NCBI GenBank assembly: GCA_035272265.1
Contig: DATEQV010000060.1
Coordinates: 1-7,955 of the forward strand
Source: Acidisphaera sp035272265
GTDB taxonomy: Bacteria; Pseudomonadota; Alphaproteobacteria; Acetobacterales; Acetobacteraceae
Direction of reading: 5' to 3'
Length of the DNA stretch: 7,955 nt
Positions 6,192 to 7,955 of this stretch are shown piece after piece; position 1 is the stretch's first letter; each line of letters begins with the position of its first letter. The translations under genes were made by a program, and so were the position numbers. The notes beneath the pieces were generated by a model, which was not told where the DNA came from, made no database searches, and worked only from the letters and a program-made list of their open reading frames with translations.

Positions 6192-6551
6192 TCAGGCGAG
6201 CTCGATGGCGTCGACCCGGTTGGGGTAGAAGGCGAGGTGGCCGGCGATCTGGGCGACGCCGGCGAAGGGGGTCTCGTAGCTCCACGCGGCGTTGTCGCGG
6301 GTCCGGTCGGGGGCGTTGACCGAAAAGTAGGATGCGTCGCCCTTGTAGGGGCAATGGGTGCGATGGTCGGTGCGGGCCATGAGGTCCATGCGCACGTCCT
6401 CGCGCGGGATGTAGAGGGCGGGCGGGTAGGACGCCTCGTGCAGCGAGAGGGCACGGGTGCTGTCGGCGACGAGCTGGCCGCCGGCGATGACGCGCACGCG
6501 CCCGGCGGCCGGGGTGATGGTGATCGGATGGGCCGAGGATGGGGTGCTCAT
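6192..6551 (-). CDS. DUF427 domain protein
   Basis: 119 residues from the ATG at 6551, a typical length for a single DUF427 domain; the ribosome site is weak (AGAGAAAG). The family's conserved blocks are all present: SYPPALYIPREDV (41-53), the invariant-looking HCPYKGDASYFSV (66-78), AAWSYE (88-93) and the C-terminal GHLAFYPNRV (104-113). DUF427 is a small, mostly beta, soluble domain of unknown function, common next to metabolic genes in high-GC bacteria. No signal peptide or membrane segment is seen, so it is probably cytoplasmic. It is first in the run leading to pqiA, 48 bases upstream of it and in the same frame, and probably shares its transcript. Nothing in the sequence ties it functionally to lipid transport. 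Confidence 0.92.
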   Translation of the reverse strand: MSTPSSAHPITITPAAGRVRVIAGGQLVADSTRALSLHEASYPPALYIPREDVRMDLMARTDHRTHCPYKGDASYFSVNAPDRTRDNAAWSYETPFAGVAQIAGHLAFYPNRVDAIELA

Positions 6552-6569
6552 CGGTGCTTTCTCTGTCCG

Positions 6570-6598
6570 TTGCCGGCAGATGGGGTGGGCGCTATACC
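6570..6598 (+). promoter_or_regulatory. Sigma-70-like promoter of the tRNA-Thr gene
   Basis: A -35 box TTGCCG (6570-6575) and a -10 box TATACC (6593-6598) are separated by an ideal 17 bases; each matches the consensus at four of six positions. The bases after the -10 box are GC-rich, as is usual for stable-RNA promoters under stringent control. Transcription from here would give a leader of about 60 bases before the tRNA. The divergent DUF427 gene starts only about 20 bases away on the other strand. Confidence 0.55.
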
Positions 6599-6615
6599 CC
6601 GGCCACCCTGGCCGG
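6599..6615. other. Perfect inverted repeat in the tRNA leader
   Basis: CCGGCCA and TGGCCGG flank a 3-base CCC loop directly after the -10 box. It could fold at the very 5' end of the tRNA precursor or serve as a protein-binding site between the divergent transcripts. Local GC content is very high, so chance is not excluded. Confidence 0.35.
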
Positions 6616-6667
6616 CCGGGTGGGCCGACGAGACCGGGCCGATGCGGGTGGGCCTGGACATTGCGGG

Positions 6668-6740
<73 letters not shown>

Positions 6741-6905
6741 CGTGCTTTCCAACACTTCGCGCCCTACAGAATCGCGGCCGAACAAGAGCCGTGACAGTGG
6801 CGCGGCGGCGGCGCCCTCCCCGAAGCTCGATCATAGACATCGGCGGGGCCGTGGGGCTGGCCGCCACAACATGGTGCGGCGGAGGCGACGCCGGCGCCCC
6901 GGGGC
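6741..6905. other. Spacer between the tRNA 3' end and the convergent exported-protein gene
   Basis: 165 bases with no supportable gene. The tRNA and the gene ending at 6906 converge here, so terminators for both are expected. I see only GC-rich imperfect palindromes (for example GCCCCGGGGC at 6896-6905) and no stem followed by a T-run. Confidence 0.4.
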
Positions 6906-7805
6906 CTACTCGATCGGCGTTACGGCCAGAGTCTGCAGGCCTAGGCCGAGGCGCCGAGGGTCGTCGGCACTCAAGCCGATATCGATAGGGCGCGTGGGAC
7001 GCGCGATGTGCAGGCGCAGCATATTGTCTTCGGCGCGGAGCGCACCGGCCGGGCACGTGACCGCGGCATGCGGCCGACTCGCCGTCACGGCCATCTGACC
7101 GCAAGCCCGCCCGTTCGCTGCAACATCAACTGTCTGCTTGCGGTCCGCCGCAGGAGACATCGAGATGGCCTCGATGGCGACGGAGAGCGGTGCCAGCGAT
7201 GCCGTGCCGAGTGAGAAGAAGAGGAATGCGTCATCGCCGACAGTCCAGCGGCCCCAGCTTTCCGGAAAGGCAAAGCCGCCCCCCACGAATTGGTTGCCGT
7301 CCGCCCCCGCGTTGAAATGATAGATGCGGCCGAGTTGGAGAAGCGGCTCGCGGTCGAACTGGGCAGGGTCGCAGGCACTGAATCCCACAAGCACGAGGCG
7401 GCTCTGATCGACAATGGGGGCGGCGGCGCCATGCTCGGCCAAGAAGTGCCGCCCCGCTCGACGATTATCGCCGACATCGCGGCATGTTCGCATGATCTTC
7501 CAGGTCGGCGGCCAGTTGCCGGAATAGCCATTCAGAGTGCTTACACCGAACGTGGCCGCGGCTAGCTCCGCATCCATCTGCGTCTGCCAACCATCGTCGT
7601 CGTCGCTCTGGGGCGGTGCGGCAATTGCGAGGACGGCGGCAGCGGGGAGCTTTTCGGGCAGCCGCGCCTCGACTGCCTCGAGGCGCGCGCGCCAGGCAGA
7701 GGGAGATGACGAGTCTGGCTTGATGAGGGAGCACTCAGCCACCACGAATCCGGACAGGGCCACGGCAAGCAGCCGGCCGGGAAAGCGGTTCGCTCGCGCT
7801 GCCAC
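6906..7805 (-). CDS. Exported protein resembling the extracytoplasmic end of GT-C-like membrane proteins
   Basis: 299 residues from GTG at 7805; AAGGA lies about 11 bases upstream and in-frame stops exclude a longer N-terminus. Residues 1-24 form a signal peptide (LLAVALSGFVVAEC). C25 might suggest lipidation, but Glu precedes it, which breaks the lipobox, so ordinary cleavage is likelier. Residues 73-101 (containing FGVSTLNGYSGNWPP) and 178-290 (PESWGRWTVGDDA, then beta-rich sequence with a DVAANGRACGQ turn and final RRLGLGLQTLAV) look like the soluble C-terminal part of multi-pass glycosyltransferase-type (GT-C) membrane proteins. Here that part is secreted on its own, without the transmembrane half. 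This is pattern recognition from memory, not a search result; catalytic function is unknown. The gene follows the stop of the right-edge gene by 29 bases, suggesting an operon. About a quarter of its early codons end in A/T, unlike the pqi genes. Confidence 0.75.
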   Translation of the reverse strand: MAARANRFPGRLLAVALSGFVVAECSLIKPDSSSPSAWRARLEAVEARLPEKLPAAAVLAIAAPPQSDDDDGWQTQMDAELAAATFGVSTLNGYSGNWPPTWKIMRTCRDVGDNRRAGRHFLAEHGAAAPIVDQSRLVLVGFSACDPAQFDREPLLQLGRIYHFNAGADGNQFVGGGFAFPESWGRWTVGDDAFLFFSLGTASLAPLSVAIEAISMSPAADRKQTVDVAANGRACGQMAVTASRPHAAVTCPAGALRAEDNMLRLHIARPTRPIDIGLSADDPRRLGLGLQTLAVTPIE

Positions 7806-7834
7806 GAGTTCATCGATCCTTGCCTATCCGGTTT

Positions 7835-7955
7835 TCACCCATTGTCGCTACATCTGGGGTGCTGCCATTCTCCCGAGTAAAGCCCGGCGTAGGTTGGTGC
7901 GGTGACCTCGCCGGCGACGCCGAGAAGGGAGCGAAAGGCATTGAATGGGTAGAAC
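7835..7955 (-). CDS. C-terminal fragment of an unidentified gene (runs off right edge)
   Basis: The last 39 codons and the stop (TGA at 7835-7837) of a minus-strand frame entering from the right edge. It reads as protein-like, with aromatic residues and few Arg runs (FYPFNAFRSLLGVAGEVTAP, later YAGLYSGEWQHP). The other two minus frames here are Arg-rich or Ser/Pro-rich. I cannot name a family. Its stop lies 29 bases before the next gene's start, so the two are probably co-transcribed. It shares that gene's higher A/T at third positions. Too little is visible to assign function, and a chance open frame is not excluded. Confidence 0.45.
   Translation of the reverse strand, partial: FYPFNAFRSLLGVAGEVTAPTYAGLYSGEWQHPRCSDNG

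Noticed and set aside
7728..7733. Lipoprotein lipidation site at C25 of the exported protein at 7805
   Set aside because: The residue before the Cys is Glu, which does not fit the lipobox, so I describe an ordinary signal peptide instead.

Overview
The window is a GC-rich stretch of a Gram-negative chromosome, probably Pseudomonadota of the beta or gamma class. The evidence is an outer-membrane lipid-transport operon of the pqiABC type, a Kdo (lipopolysaccharide core sugar) hydroxylase, lipoprotein and Sec signals, and near-saturated G/C at third codon positions in the core genes. The sequence alone does not fix the genus.

Layout. Every protein gene I accept is on the minus strand. Positions 1-431 hold the N-terminal 143 codons of a secreted Gly/His-rich protein with a Val-Gly repeat; it runs off the left edge. 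Positions 432-778 have no gene but include a hairpin just behind the next gene. Positions 779-1303 encode a small exported protein with a Gly-Pro pentapeptide tail. Positions 1490-6551 form a tight gene run, transcribed right to left: a DUF427 protein, pqiA, pqiB, then one reading frame that joins pqiC to kdoO. A hairpin overlaps the last stop. A tRNA-Thr(CGT) gene lies on the plus strand at 6668-6740 behind a recognisable promoter. Beyond it (6906-7955), again on the minus strand, are an exported protein resembling the extracytoplasmic end of GT-C-type membrane proteins and the C-terminal tail of a further gene cut by the right edge. Both have visibly more A/T-ending codons than the operon.

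How the genes fit together. PqiA (inner membrane), PqiB (inner-membrane-anchored MCE tube crossing the periplasm) and PqiC (outer-membrane lipoprotein) form an envelope lipid-transport system. KdoO modifies the Kdo region of lipopolysaccharide, so the cluster looks like an envelope-maintenance operon. pqiA/pqiB and pqiB/pqiC overlap by 4 bases, which suggests translational coupling.

The most notable points are: (1) no stop codon separates pqiC from kdoO, the 56-codon linker has spacer-like composition, it ends in a 14-bp tandem repeat, and kdoO has its own good ribosome binding site; (2) two secreted low-complexity proteins with regular Gly repeats lie side by side; (3) codon use changes across the tRNA gene. 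I found no CRISPR array, insertion sequence or complete mobile element.
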